A stretch of DNA of 9,071 nt, taken from an uncultured Acetatifactor sp. Lineage in GTDB: Bacteria; Bacillota; Clostridia; Lachnospirales; Lachnospiraceae. Where the stretch lies: assembly GCA_947626405.1 (NCBI GenBank), contig CANQSE010000070.1, positions 1-9,071 of the forward strand, read 5' to 3'. Position 1 is the first letter of the stretch; each line of letters begins with the position of its first letter. The notes beneath the pieces are model-generated. The model had not been told where the DNA came from. It saw only the letters and a program-made list of their open reading frames with translations, and ran no database searches. Positions 1-4,838 of this stretch are shown here, piece by piece. The translations under genes were made by a program, and so were the position numbers.

Positions 1-245
1 ATACTTACCCCGTAAGACACAATTACATGAAAGTCCAGAACAAGCTGATCATTGTCCAGGGAAACGCTTATGCCCCGCGTAATGCTGTCACGCTTCAAAA
101 GACGCACCAGGCCGTCGCGGACGCTGATTCCCGCCATTCCGACGATCCCGAAACATTCAACCGCAACGCTTCCCGCATACTGAGCGATCACTTCTCTGTC
201 GATAATGATGTTTCCCAAATGAGTATTCATAGAAGAATCTTTCAT
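1..245 (-). CDS. Asp23/Gls24 family envelope stress response protein (YloU-like), N-terminal part
   Basis: Partial gene: the first 81 residues are present and the rest lies beyond the left edge. The protein begins MKDSSMNTHLGNIIIDREVI and continues with an Ala-Val-Glu-Cys-hydrophobic-Gly-Ile-Val-Gly-Met stretch, a Gly-Leu-Val-Arg-Leu-Leu block, and a final strand around FHVIVSYGV. This is the pattern of the Asp23/Gls24 (DUF322) family, known as small proteins linked to the cell envelope and alkaline or general stress. The start at 245 has an AAAGGA ribosome binding site about 10 nt upstream. It is divergent from rpmB, the usual arrangement of yloU in Firmicutes, where a DAK-type kinase-domain gene (yloV) normally follows. 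Family assignment is secure; a specific cellular role is not shown by the sequence. Confidence 0.88.
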   Translation of the reverse strand, partial: MKDSSMNTHLGNIIIDREVIAQYAGSVAVECFGIVGMAGISVRDGLVRLLKRDSITRGISVSLDNDQLVLDFHVIVSYGVS

Positions 246-294
246 GGTATCAATTTCCTTTCCCGTGATTATTGGCTGATGCCTATACCTTTCT

Positions 295-322
295 ATCTTA
301 CCATTTTTCTCCGCAAAAGCAA
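295..322 (-). promoter_or_regulatory. Putative sigma-A promoter of the Asp23/Gls24 gene
   Basis: On the minus strand, TTGCTT (317-322) is followed after 16 nt by TAAGAT (295-300). This lies about 50 nt upstream of the Asp23-family start. Match to consensus is moderate. Confidence 0.45.
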
Positions 323-340
323 ACAATAAACTCAAAATTT

Positions 341-389
341 AAAAAAAAAATTTTTTTCACTTGCTTTTTCGGCACATATCTGTTAGTAT
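341..389 (+). promoter_or_regulatory. Putative rpmB promoter with upstream A/T tract
   Basis: TTGCTT (361-366) is followed after 17 nt by TAGTAT (384-389); TATAAC (387-392) is an alternative -10. Immediately upstream is A10T7 (341-357), a tract able to bend DNA or act as an UP element, as is common in front of ribosomal protein genes. The leader to the rpmB start would be about 55 nt. Confidence 0.5.
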
Positions 390-450
390 AACAATGTTGC
401 TGGCGTGTTCGCCCGACGGAGCATAATAACAGAGTCGAGGAGGTGTCAAA

Positions 451-636
451 ATGGCTAAGTGTGATATTTGCGGCAAGAGTGTTCATTTTGGTAACAATGT
501 AAGCCATTCTAATAGAAAAAGCAATACGACCTGGAACTCCAACGTAAAGAAAGTGAAATGCAAGGTAAACGGTGGTGCCAAGAGAATACATGTCTGCACC
601 AGATGTTTGAGATCCGGTATTGTCGAGAGGGCTTAA
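451..636 (+). CDS. rpmB: 50S ribosomal protein L28 (bL28)
   Basis: Encodes a 61-residue protein matching bL28, a basic protein of the large ribosomal subunit. It begins MAKCDICGKSVHFGNNVSHS and contains the family's Asn-rich, Lys/Arg-rich core. Two Cys pairs, Cys-Asp-Ile-Cys at residues 4-7 and Cys-Thr-Arg-Cys near residues 49-52, mark it as a zinc-binding (C+) form rather than the zinc-free paralogue found in some Firmicutes. The length is normal for the family. The GAGGAGGTG ribosome binding site ends 6-7 nt before the ATG. The gene is monocistronic: its own promoter is upstream and a strong terminator begins 11 nt after the stop. It is divergent from the Asp23-family gene. Confidence 0.97.
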   Translation: MAKCDICGKSVHFGNNVSHSNRKSNTTWNSNVKKVKCKVNGGAKRIHVCTRCLRSGIVERA

Positions 637-647
637 ATTTTTTCCGG

Positions 648-676
648 AAAAAAGAGCAGTCGCACTGCTCTTTTTT
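648..676. terminator. Bidirectional intrinsic terminator between rpmB and the leftward operon
   Basis: A perfect 13-bp stem (648-660 with 664-676) has a CGC loop; its GC-rich core GAGCAGT/ACTGCTC is flanked by A6 on the left and T6 on the right. It ends rpmB transcripts on the plus strand. Because the A-tract reads as a U-tract from the other side, it can also end the minus-strand operon whose last gene stops at 746. Confidence 0.9.
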
Positions 677-701
677 GTTTTCGCTTTTTATTCCAGTTTT
701 A

Positions 702-757
702 TGTTAATTGTTTTCTGTTGAGCGTTCTCTGTTGAGCGTTCTTTGTTAATTGTTTTC
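702..757. repeat. Four-copy 14-bp tandem repeat over the J-domain gene stop codon
   Basis: Four adjacent 14-bp units occupy 702-715, 716-729, 730-743 and 744-757. The outer two are identical (TGTTAATTGTTTTC) and the inner two are near-identical (TGTTGAGCGTTCTC/T), so the pattern is A-B-B-A. The 744-757 unit encodes the last residues and the stop codon of the minus-strand J-domain gene; the other three are untranslated. The period is not a multiple of three. Confidence 0.85.
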
Positions 758-1282
758 TTCCTCTCTGCTTCTGCGCCGCATATATTCACGGTTTATACAC
801 CTGGCCAGCTCCTCGTCTCCGGAAATATTGTCGGGATGAAAAATCTTTACCAGATCCCTGTAGCGCTTTCTAAGCGCAAGAGGATTGTTTGCTCCTCTGA
901 AAAAAATACCCACCGATTCTTCCTCAATAGCCGAAAAACCCTCGCCGCGGGTACGGCTTGTCCGTTCCTCCAGCGCTTTTCTCTGGCGTTCCAGGCTGCG
1001 TCTGTCCTCGTCAAGCTGGCGAAAACCGTCCTGAAGTATGGCAAGCTTTTTTTCCATAAAAAGGCTTTCCTCCTTAAGGCGCTTCCTCTCCTGTACGGTA
1101 CGCCTGTTTAACTCGTCAAGCTCCCTGCGAAACTGCACTCTCTCGTTTGTGAACTTTTCACGCGAGGCTTCAAGCTCTCTGCGCTCGTTTTCAAGCCGGA
1201 TATTCTCCTGAAACAGCCACACCTTGGCCTCCCTGAGTTCTTCCATATCCTCCGCTCCGGCTATATCTTCCCAATCAATCAT
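746..1282 (-). CDS. Coiled-coil protein with C-terminal J domain (DnaJ-like)
   Basis: A 178-residue soluble protein. Residues about 14-110 are an almost unbroken Glu/Arg/Leu-rich heptad-like helix, strongly suggesting a long coiled coil. Residues about 127-172 resemble a short J domain: a Lys-Arg-Tyr-Arg-Asp-Leu helix, the diagnostic His-Pro-Asp at 149-151, then an Ile-Asn-Arg-Glu-Tyr helix. The HPD motif is how J proteins stimulate the ATPase of DnaK-type Hsp70s, so a co-chaperone role with a coiled-coil partner-binding arm is a reasonable inference. There are no Gly/Phe or zinc-finger regions, so it is not canonical DnaJ. The start is tentative: only a weak GACGGA lies upstream, and Met13 has a GGAGG that is too close. 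It is the last gene of the leftward operon before the shared terminator. Confidence 0.8.
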   Translation of the reverse strand: MIDWEDIAGAEDMEELREAKVWLFQENIRLENERRELEASREKFTNERVQFRRELDELNRRTVQERKRLKEESLFMEKKLAILQDGFRQLDEDRRSLERQRKALEERTSRTRGEGFSAIEEESVGIFFRGANNPLALRKRYRDLVKIFHPDNISGDEELARCINREYMRRRSREEENN

Positions 1283-1315
1283 TTTGAATCCGTCAACCTT
1301 CCAATCCTGACGCTT

Positions 1316-1417
1316 TTAGCAAGCACGGCGGTTCGCAACCACGCGAGACCAACGCTTTCCGCATACACACACGTCCACGGCTTTTGCAGTCACATAAACT
1401 TCGCAGGACACGCGCAT
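1316..1417 (-). CDS. Possible 33-residue ORF coupled to the small membrane protein
   Basis: The TGA of the upstream 46-residue gene overlaps this ATG in a TGATG arrangement typical of translational coupling. The reading frame runs 33 codons, has four Cys including a Cys-Val-Cys, and ends 33 nt before the J-domain gene start. I recognise no family, and an ORF this short can arise by chance. The stretch 1283-1416 otherwise shows no promoter or terminator. Confidence 0.15.
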   Translation of the reverse strand: MRVSCEVYVTAKAVDVCVCGKRWSRVVANRRAC

Positions 1418-1557
1418 CAGTCGCCGCAGGACAAGTTATATCCCAGGAACAACAACAGAGCAATGATAATCAGGCCAACCAGGCGATTGTGGATAATCAG
1501 CATAAGGAACATGCCGGCGGCGATAAGGAAAGAAACAGCACCTATCAGCTTTTTCAT
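1417..1557 (-). CDS. Small hydrophobic membrane protein (46 residues)
   Basis: A short gene beginning MKKLIGAVSFLIAAG. It has two hydrophobic stretches (about residues 4-22 and 27-41) separated by His-Asn-Arg, so it is probably a two-helix hairpin in the cytoplasmic membrane. The tail is Asn-Leu-Ser-Cys-Gly-Asp. The initiation signal is a modest GGGTG 4 nt before the ATG. It lies 58 nt after the GerW-family gene in the same direction and is probably co-transcribed. No known family is recognised; the clean membrane-protein composition is the main reason to accept it as coding. Confidence 0.6.
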   Translation of the reverse strand: MKKLIGAVSFLIAAGMFLMLIIHNRLVGLIIIALLLFLGYNLSCGD

Positions 1558-1615
1558 AATCACCCATAGCGTATTATCTCACTCATAATATATGCAGAGC
1601 CGCGGTAATTTGGAA

Positions 1616-2035
1616 TTATTGCTCCCCGCTTTCCGTTTTATCGGGGAATGCTATGTCAACAACCTCTGCGTCCGACATTTCTTCCTTATTCTTTGGCTTT
1701 GTGAATTTGTCCACCAGATCCGGAATAAGGTCAAGAACCTTGGTAACCACATCCTGATTCTTGATATTCACAAGCTTTGTGCTGCCGTCCTTGATTACAA
1801 TCACGGCGCTGGGCGTCATCTTTCCGCCGAGTCCGCCCGCCCCCGACGCGGAATTTTTATCCCCGTTGGAACCCGCTCCCGCGCCTACACCGAAGCTGAC
1901 GTCAACAAGCGGCAGAATGATAGTATCGCCGACCTGTGTCGCCTCCCCCACAACGGTCTTTGTAGACAGCACGGTATCCATGCCCTTAAGAAGCGACTCC
2001 ACCACTCCCTGAAACTGATTTTCTTTTTCCGCCAT
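1616..2035 (-). CDS. ytfJ: GerW/YtfJ family spore protein
   Basis: A 139-residue protein matching the YtfJ (GerW) sporulation family. It starts with a helix (FQGVVESLLKGMDTVL), followed by a strand with Thr-Val-Val-Gly and a Gly-Asp-Thr-Ile-Ile-Leu-Pro-Leu-Val-Asp-Val-Ser-Phe-Gly segment. A Gly/Ala/Ser-rich loop follows (about residues 49-72), then the hydrophobic Pro-Ser-Ala-Val-Ile-Val-Ile strand and a C-terminal helix ILPDLVDKF-like (about 98-111). In Bacillus this family is forespore-made and affects germination, including with certain nutrients; the biochemical activity is not settled. An AAGGAAAGGA ribosome binding site precedes the start. It follows the DUF2953 (YtfI-like) gene, the same pairing as in Bacillus, which supports the call. 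Confidence 0.92.
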   Translation of the reverse strand: MAEKENQFQGVVESLLKGMDTVLSTKTVVGEATQVGDTIILPLVDVSFGVGAGAGSNGDKNSASGAGGLGGKMTPSAVIVIKDGSTKLVNIKNQDVVTKVLDLIPDLVDKFTKPKNKEEMSDAEVVDIAFPDKTESGEQ

Positions 2036-2086
2036 ACTTTTCCTTTCCTTTCCCCGCGCTTTAACACGCTGCTGAATCTGCAGCCG

Positions 2087-3217
2087 TTATGCGTTTTTCG
2101 CCTCATTCTTCGGATGCGGTTTTAACATGCCCAGGAAGCTTCTCAGCCTGCCGTCCAGCGCGACACGAATCACATGCCACACAAGCACCCCCGTCACAAC
2201 AAATCCGGAAGCCCTGAGACTGCCCTCCAGCACCGTGCGCTCAAAATCCGGCTCAACCTTCACCTTTTTTCCGAGCAACGGCATAAACATACTGTACACG
2301 CCGTAAACATATCCCGTTGTGTCAGGCGAGCCGGTTCCGAAAATTATTTCCGCCCTGACTTTTGAAGGCCCAAGGCTCTTTAAGATCCTGACAAGTCTCG
2401 CAAGCACACTGCCAAAAAGCTGCTTTGTCTCATCCCTGAGCAAAAGCTCCCTGTAATAAGATATATTTTGCCAAATCGCTTTTATTTTATCATAAACCGA
2501 ACGTATTGTGTACCGTATTTTTTCAAATTTTCCCCGAATGCCCGCCGAACCATTGTCATCTGCGGATTCAGACGCGTCAGCCTTGCTATTTTCATCCGTC
2601 GCAATATTTTCATCTGCGGGTTCGGATGCGGCAGCCTTGCACTTCCCGTCCGTCGCAATATTTTCATCTGCGGGTTCGGATGCGGCAGCCTTGCACTTCC
2701 CGTCCGTCGCAATATTTTCATCTGCGGACTCGGACGCGGCACAAATACCTTCTCCGGAGTGCTGCCGTTTGACGCCTTCTTTTTTACATTTCATGGTATT
2801 CGTACCGGTACCGCCGCTTTCACCTGCCGCCGCGTTTTCAGTCGCACTGGAGCTCCCGTTTTCATCTGCCATCGCGTTTTCCGTCGCCCCGGAGCTCCCG
2901 TTTTCGTCCGCCGTCGCGTTTTTTTCTCCGGAGTGCGATTTTTTCTCCTTGAGCCTCCATACAGGGAAGCACAGAACCTTTACCGCGGCCTTTACAGGGG
3001 GCTTGTCCTCGCCGGAACCGTCTGCACAAACCCTCACAAGCCCAAACAGCCATCCTGCCCTCACCCTGAAAGACAGACCGTTTTCATTTTTTTCTGCCCT
3101 GATCCTGTAAGTAATCGGGAAAAAAAGCACAAGAAGCAGGATCGCGAGCGCAAGTCCCAGAACCGCCAGCAGCAGGATGCCTGACACCGCCAGCACCCGC
3201 AGCACCACTCCTAACAT
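2087..3217 (-). CDS. ytfI: DUF2953 (YtfI-like) membrane protein with repeat-rich linker
   Basis: A 376-residue protein. Residues about 5-35 form a strongly hydrophobic N-terminal membrane helix, followed by a short domain with Phe-Pro-Ile-Thr-Tyr and a Gly-Trp-Leu-Phe-Gly-Leu motif near 55-60. Residues about 95-225 are an Ala/Ser/Glu/Asp/Asn-rich linker built of two repeat types: 14-residue Glu-Asn-Gly-Ser-Ser units and 18-residue Ala-Asp-Glu-Asn-Ile-Ala-Thr-Asp units. The conserved C-terminal DUF2953 part (about 265-370) has Gly-Thr-Gly-Ser-Pro-Asp-Thr-Thr-Gly near 294-302 and Glu-Pro-Asp-Phe-Glu at 322-326. It is larger than YtfI because of the linker. AAGGAG lies 8 nt before the ATG, and the first 7 nt overlap the end of the upstream gene. 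The likely context is spore formation, with GerW; molecular function is unknown. Confidence 0.85.
   Translation of the reverse strand: MLGVVLRVLAVSGILLLAVLGLALAILLLVLFFPITYRIRAEKNENGLSFRVRAGWLFGLVRVCADGSGEDKPPVKAAVKVLCFPVWRLKEKKSHSGEKNATADENGSSGATENAMADENGSSSATENAAAGESGGTGTNTMKCKKEGVKRQHSGEGICAASESADENIATDGKCKAAASEPADENIATDGKCKAAASEPADENIATDENSKADASESADDNGSAGIRGKFEKIRYTIRSVYDKIKAIWQNISYYRELLLRDETKQLFGSVLARLVRILKSLGPSKVRAEIIFGTGSPDTTGYVYGVYSMFMPLLGKKVKVEPDFERTVLEGSLRASGFVVTGVLVWHVIRVALDGRLRSFLGMLKPHPKNEAKNA
2547..2762 (-). repeat. 54-bp in-frame tandem repeats in the DUF2953 gene
   Basis: Units start at 2547, 2601, 2655 and 2709. The 2601 and 2655 units are identical or nearly so, while the outer two are diverged. 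Each encodes 18 residues built around Ala-Asp-Glu-Asn-Ile-Ala-Thr-Asp-Gly-Lys-Cys-Lys. The outer decay and identical centre indicate recent duplication. Confidence 0.9.
2826..2933 (-). repeat. 42-bp in-frame tandem repeats in the DUF2953 gene
   Basis: Two full units (2826-2867, 2868-2909) and a partial third (2910-2933) encode 14-residue Glu-Asn-Gly-Ser-Ser-x-Ala-Thr-Glu-Asn-Ala-x-Ala-Asp/Gly blocks. They lie in the same linker as the 54-bp array but have a different sequence. Confidence 0.8.
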
Positions 3218-3534
3218 AACAAATACTCCTTAAGCCCGCAGTCTCCTCTTGCGGCGAGACATTCCCTCACCATACGTTCAACGATTCCCACGGCTTCATC
3301 ATAGTTCCCTGCAATCCCGACCACATAAGGGGGATTATTCCTGTAATATCTCTGGGCAAGCTGCCTGGCGTCGTAGATTTCAAGCTGATCGGATGCATTT
3401 TTAGAAACCGTCACCAAAAAAACACCGGACAAAAGAGGTCTTTTTTCCAGCTTTGACATAATTTTGTCCAGTTTTTTCTCTTTGATACTCTCACCCAGAT
3501 AAAGACCCGGATGATAAGTAATTGGTATCGACAT
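3211..3534 (-). CDS. Conserved-looking hypothetical protein, first gene of the ytfI/ytfJ operon
   Basis: A 107-residue soluble protein starting MSIPITYHPGLYLGESIKEK. It has a helix with Lys-Leu-Asp-Lys-Ile-Met-Ser-Lys-Leu, a central strand (Gly-Val-Phe-Leu-Val-Thr-Val-Ser), a Leu-Glu-Ile-Tyr-Asp segment, a Tyr-Tyr-Arg-Asn-Asn-Pro-Pro-Tyr-Val-Val-Gly-Ile-Ala stretch and a closing amphipathic helix ending in Leu-Leu-Cys. The alternating strand/helix pattern suggests a small alpha/beta fold, but I do not recognise a family. The start follows GGCAGGAAAT. The stop overlaps the DUF2953 start by 7 nt (ATGTTAG), so the two are probably translationally coupled. It lies directly behind a good promoter and leads the operon. 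Confidence 0.75.
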   Translation of the reverse strand: MSIPITYHPGLYLGESIKEKKLDKIMSKLEKRPLLSGVFLVTVSKNASDQLEIYDARQLAQRYYRNNPPYVVGIAGNYDEAVGIVERMVRECLAARGDCGLKEYLLC

Positions 3535-3560
3535 ACCGATTTCCTGCCTTTGCTAATAAA

Positions 3561-3588
3561 AGTATAACATATGAATGGCGTTTTGCAA
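3561..3588 (-). promoter_or_regulatory. Promoter of the leftward ytfI/ytfJ operon
   Basis: On the minus strand TTGCAA (3583-3588) is followed after 16 nt by TATACT (3561-3566), preceded by an A/T-rich Gly-poor leader and located 27 nt before the first start codon. It looks like a vegetative sigma-A site rather than a forespore one, though only mapping would settle this. Confidence 0.6.
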
Positions 3589-3624
3589 CAAAAATAAGTC
3601 CGATTTTGCGGAATCAGGGCACAG

Positions 3625-3652
3625 TTGACAAATTGACAAAATCTTTTATACT
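3625..3652 (+). promoter_or_regulatory. Promoter of the HD-GYP gene
   Basis: Perfect TTGACA (3625-3630) is followed after 16 nt by TATACT (3647-3652). The -35 is part of an exact 8-bp direct repeat TTGACAAA (3625-3632 and 3633-3640); the second copy is too close to the -10 to serve as its -35. The leader to the start at 3727 is about 68 nt. Confidence 0.7.
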
Positions 3653-3726
3653 ATCATGTAGAGCTATCATGCAGAAAATCCTGAAAAATCTTTACCGTGA
3701 GCGCCATGGGCGAAGGGAGAAAACTT

Positions 3727-4617
3727 ATGAAGTCTGTTGCGAGAATGGAATTGAAACCGGGCATGGTACTGGCAGAGGATGTGCTCTGGCAGGATGAGGT
3801 ACTTATCAGCGCGGGCACTGTGCTGACACATAAACACATAGAACGTATGGTACGTCATTCCATCATGATTGTCACTATCATGGAAGAAATCGATCTTGCC
3901 ACCACTCACTTTCAAAAGCTGAGATTTTCCGAGGAATTTAATGCTTTTGAGCAGAAACACACCCAAAACCTTATTTTATTCAAAAAACTGATCACTGATT
4001 TAGCAACACGCGGAACCGCGATCCCTGAGCAGGATCTTCTCAATATTTATAATGATATGAGAATGACCTATTCAAACGGCTATGTACTGCTCGACTATCT
4101 CTATAACCTGATGCCCAACGAAGACGAGCTGACCTTCAACCACTGCCTTAACTCTGCCCTGCTCGCCGGAGCCTTTGCAGAGTGGATCTCCATGCAGCAG
4201 GCCGGCAAAATGGATCTGATCCTTTCCGGCTTTTATTATGATATCGGAAAGCTCCAGATCCCCTATACCCTTTTGTGGCGCCCCGGAAAGCTTACGCCGG
4301 AGGAATTTGAAATTGTAAAAAAACACCCTGTAATAGGATATGTAATGCTTAAAGACACCGGAATTTCCCAAAACGTTCTTGGCGCCGTGCTTATGCACCA
4401 TGAGCGCATGGACGGCAGCGGCTACCCGCGCAGGCTCACCGGAGAGCAAATCAGCGTTTTCGCCCGCTATATTGCAATCGTGGACACTTATATTGCAATG
4501 GCGTCTCCCAGGCCGCACAGGGCCGCCCTCACCCCGGTGGATGAGGTAGAATCCGCGCCTCACTTTTCATACCGCCAGCTGATTCTCAGGGGACCGCTAT
4601 GTTCAGCCGTGATTTGA
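3727..4617 (+). CDS. HD-GYP domain protein, 5' part of a split gene (degenerate HD motif)
   Basis: This frame encodes 296 residues from ATG 3727, chosen because AAGGGAG lies 7 nt upstream; a GTG at 3697 in the same frame lacks such a site. Residues 7-50 match the small N-terminal domain common in HD-GYP proteins (Glu-Leu-Lys-Pro-Gly-Met-Val-Leu-Ala-Glu-Asp). The HD-GYP part is about 135-270: His139, Tyr171-Asp172 where His-Asp is expected, Lys175, a Trp-Arg-Pro-Gly-Lys-Leu-Thr segment, His200, His224-His225-Glu-Arg-Met-Asp-Gly-Ser-Gly-Tyr-Pro, and Asp253. HD-GYP proteins cleave cyclic di-GMP when all metal ligands are present; loss of the first His makes normal activity doubtful. After Leu-Thr-Pro (268-270) the sequence stops resembling the family and ends 26 residues later. 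The expected continuation is in another frame from 4599. It may be a recent pseudogene, a split gene or a sequencing/assembly error. Confidence 0.75.
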   Translation: MKSVARMELKPGMVLAEDVLWQDEVLISAGTVLTHKHIERMVRHSIMIVTIMEEIDLATTHFQKLRFSEEFNAFEQKHTQNLILFKKLITDLATRGTAIPEQDLLNIYNDMRMTYSNGYVLLDYLYNLMPNEDELTFNHCLNSALLAGAFAEWISMQQAGKMDLILSGFYYDIGKLQIPYTLLWRPGKLTPEEFEIVKKHPVIGYVMLKDTGISQNVLGAVLMHHERMDGSGYPRRLTGEQISVFARYIAIVDTYIAMASPRPHRAALTPVDEVESAPHFSYRQLILRGPLCSAVI

Positions 4618-4832
4618 CCCTCGCCAAATATGACGCCGAGCTTCTTGTGCCCCTTATGAAAAGGATCGCAGACGCTCAGATAGGCTCAAGGGTACAGCTT
4701 AACGACGATTCGGTCTGGGAAGTGTTCATCATACATCCCGACAGATTCTCACGGCCAATCCTAAAAAACGAAGATCAGCAGATAATCGACCTCATGGAAC
4801 GGCCTGATCTGGAAATAGTAAAGATGATGTGA
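4599..4832 (+). CDS. C-terminal part of the split HD-GYP protein, in a different frame
   Basis: A 77-residue frame beginning MFSRDLTLAKYDAELL. It continues with Lys-Arg-Ile-Ala-Asp-Ala-Gln-Ile-Gly-Ser and a strand-rich Asn-Asp-Asp-Ser-Val-Trp-Glu-Val-Phe-Ile-Ile-His-Pro-Asp-Arg-Phe-Ser-Arg-Pro segment. This is the usual C-terminus of clostridial HD-GYP proteins of this type, so it belongs with the upstream gene. The frame is shifted by -1 (equivalently +2) and overlaps the upstream frame by 19 nt. AGGGGA lies 5 nt before this ATG, so separate translation is possible. There is no sign of decay inside the fragment: no stop codons and well-kept motifs. It ends 6 nt from the convergent U32 gene. 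Confidence 0.65.
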   Translation: MFSRDLTLAKYDAELLVPLMKRIADAQIGSRVQLNDDSVWEVFIIHPDRFSRPILKNEDQQIIDLMERPDLEIVKMM

Positions 4833-4838
4833 CACACT

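Noticed and set aside
1325..1350. GGTTCGCAACC resembling a tRNA T-arm
   Set aside because: The loop does not match the T-loop pattern and no acceptor, D or anticodon arms surround it.
1592..2125. Plus-strand 177-codon reading frame opposite GerW
   Set aside because: It has no start signal and covers the well-supported GerW gene on the other strand.
2468..3184. Long plus-strand reading frames opposite the DUF2953 gene
   Set aside because: They are open because the 54-bp and 42-bp repeats lack stops on both strands; their residue content (Phe/Arg/Cys or Ser/Ala repeats) is a mirror of the real gene.
4072..4563. Minus-strand frame opposite the HD-GYP gene, considered as the true gene
   Set aside because: The plus strand carries recognisable HD-GYP motifs and a matching promoter and ribosome binding site; the minus frame has none.
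4548..4586. Invertible segment in the HD-GYP gene flanked by AGAATC/GATTCT
   Set aside because: Inversion keeps the length, so it could not restore the reading frame, and 6-bp arms are too short to argue for a recombinase site.
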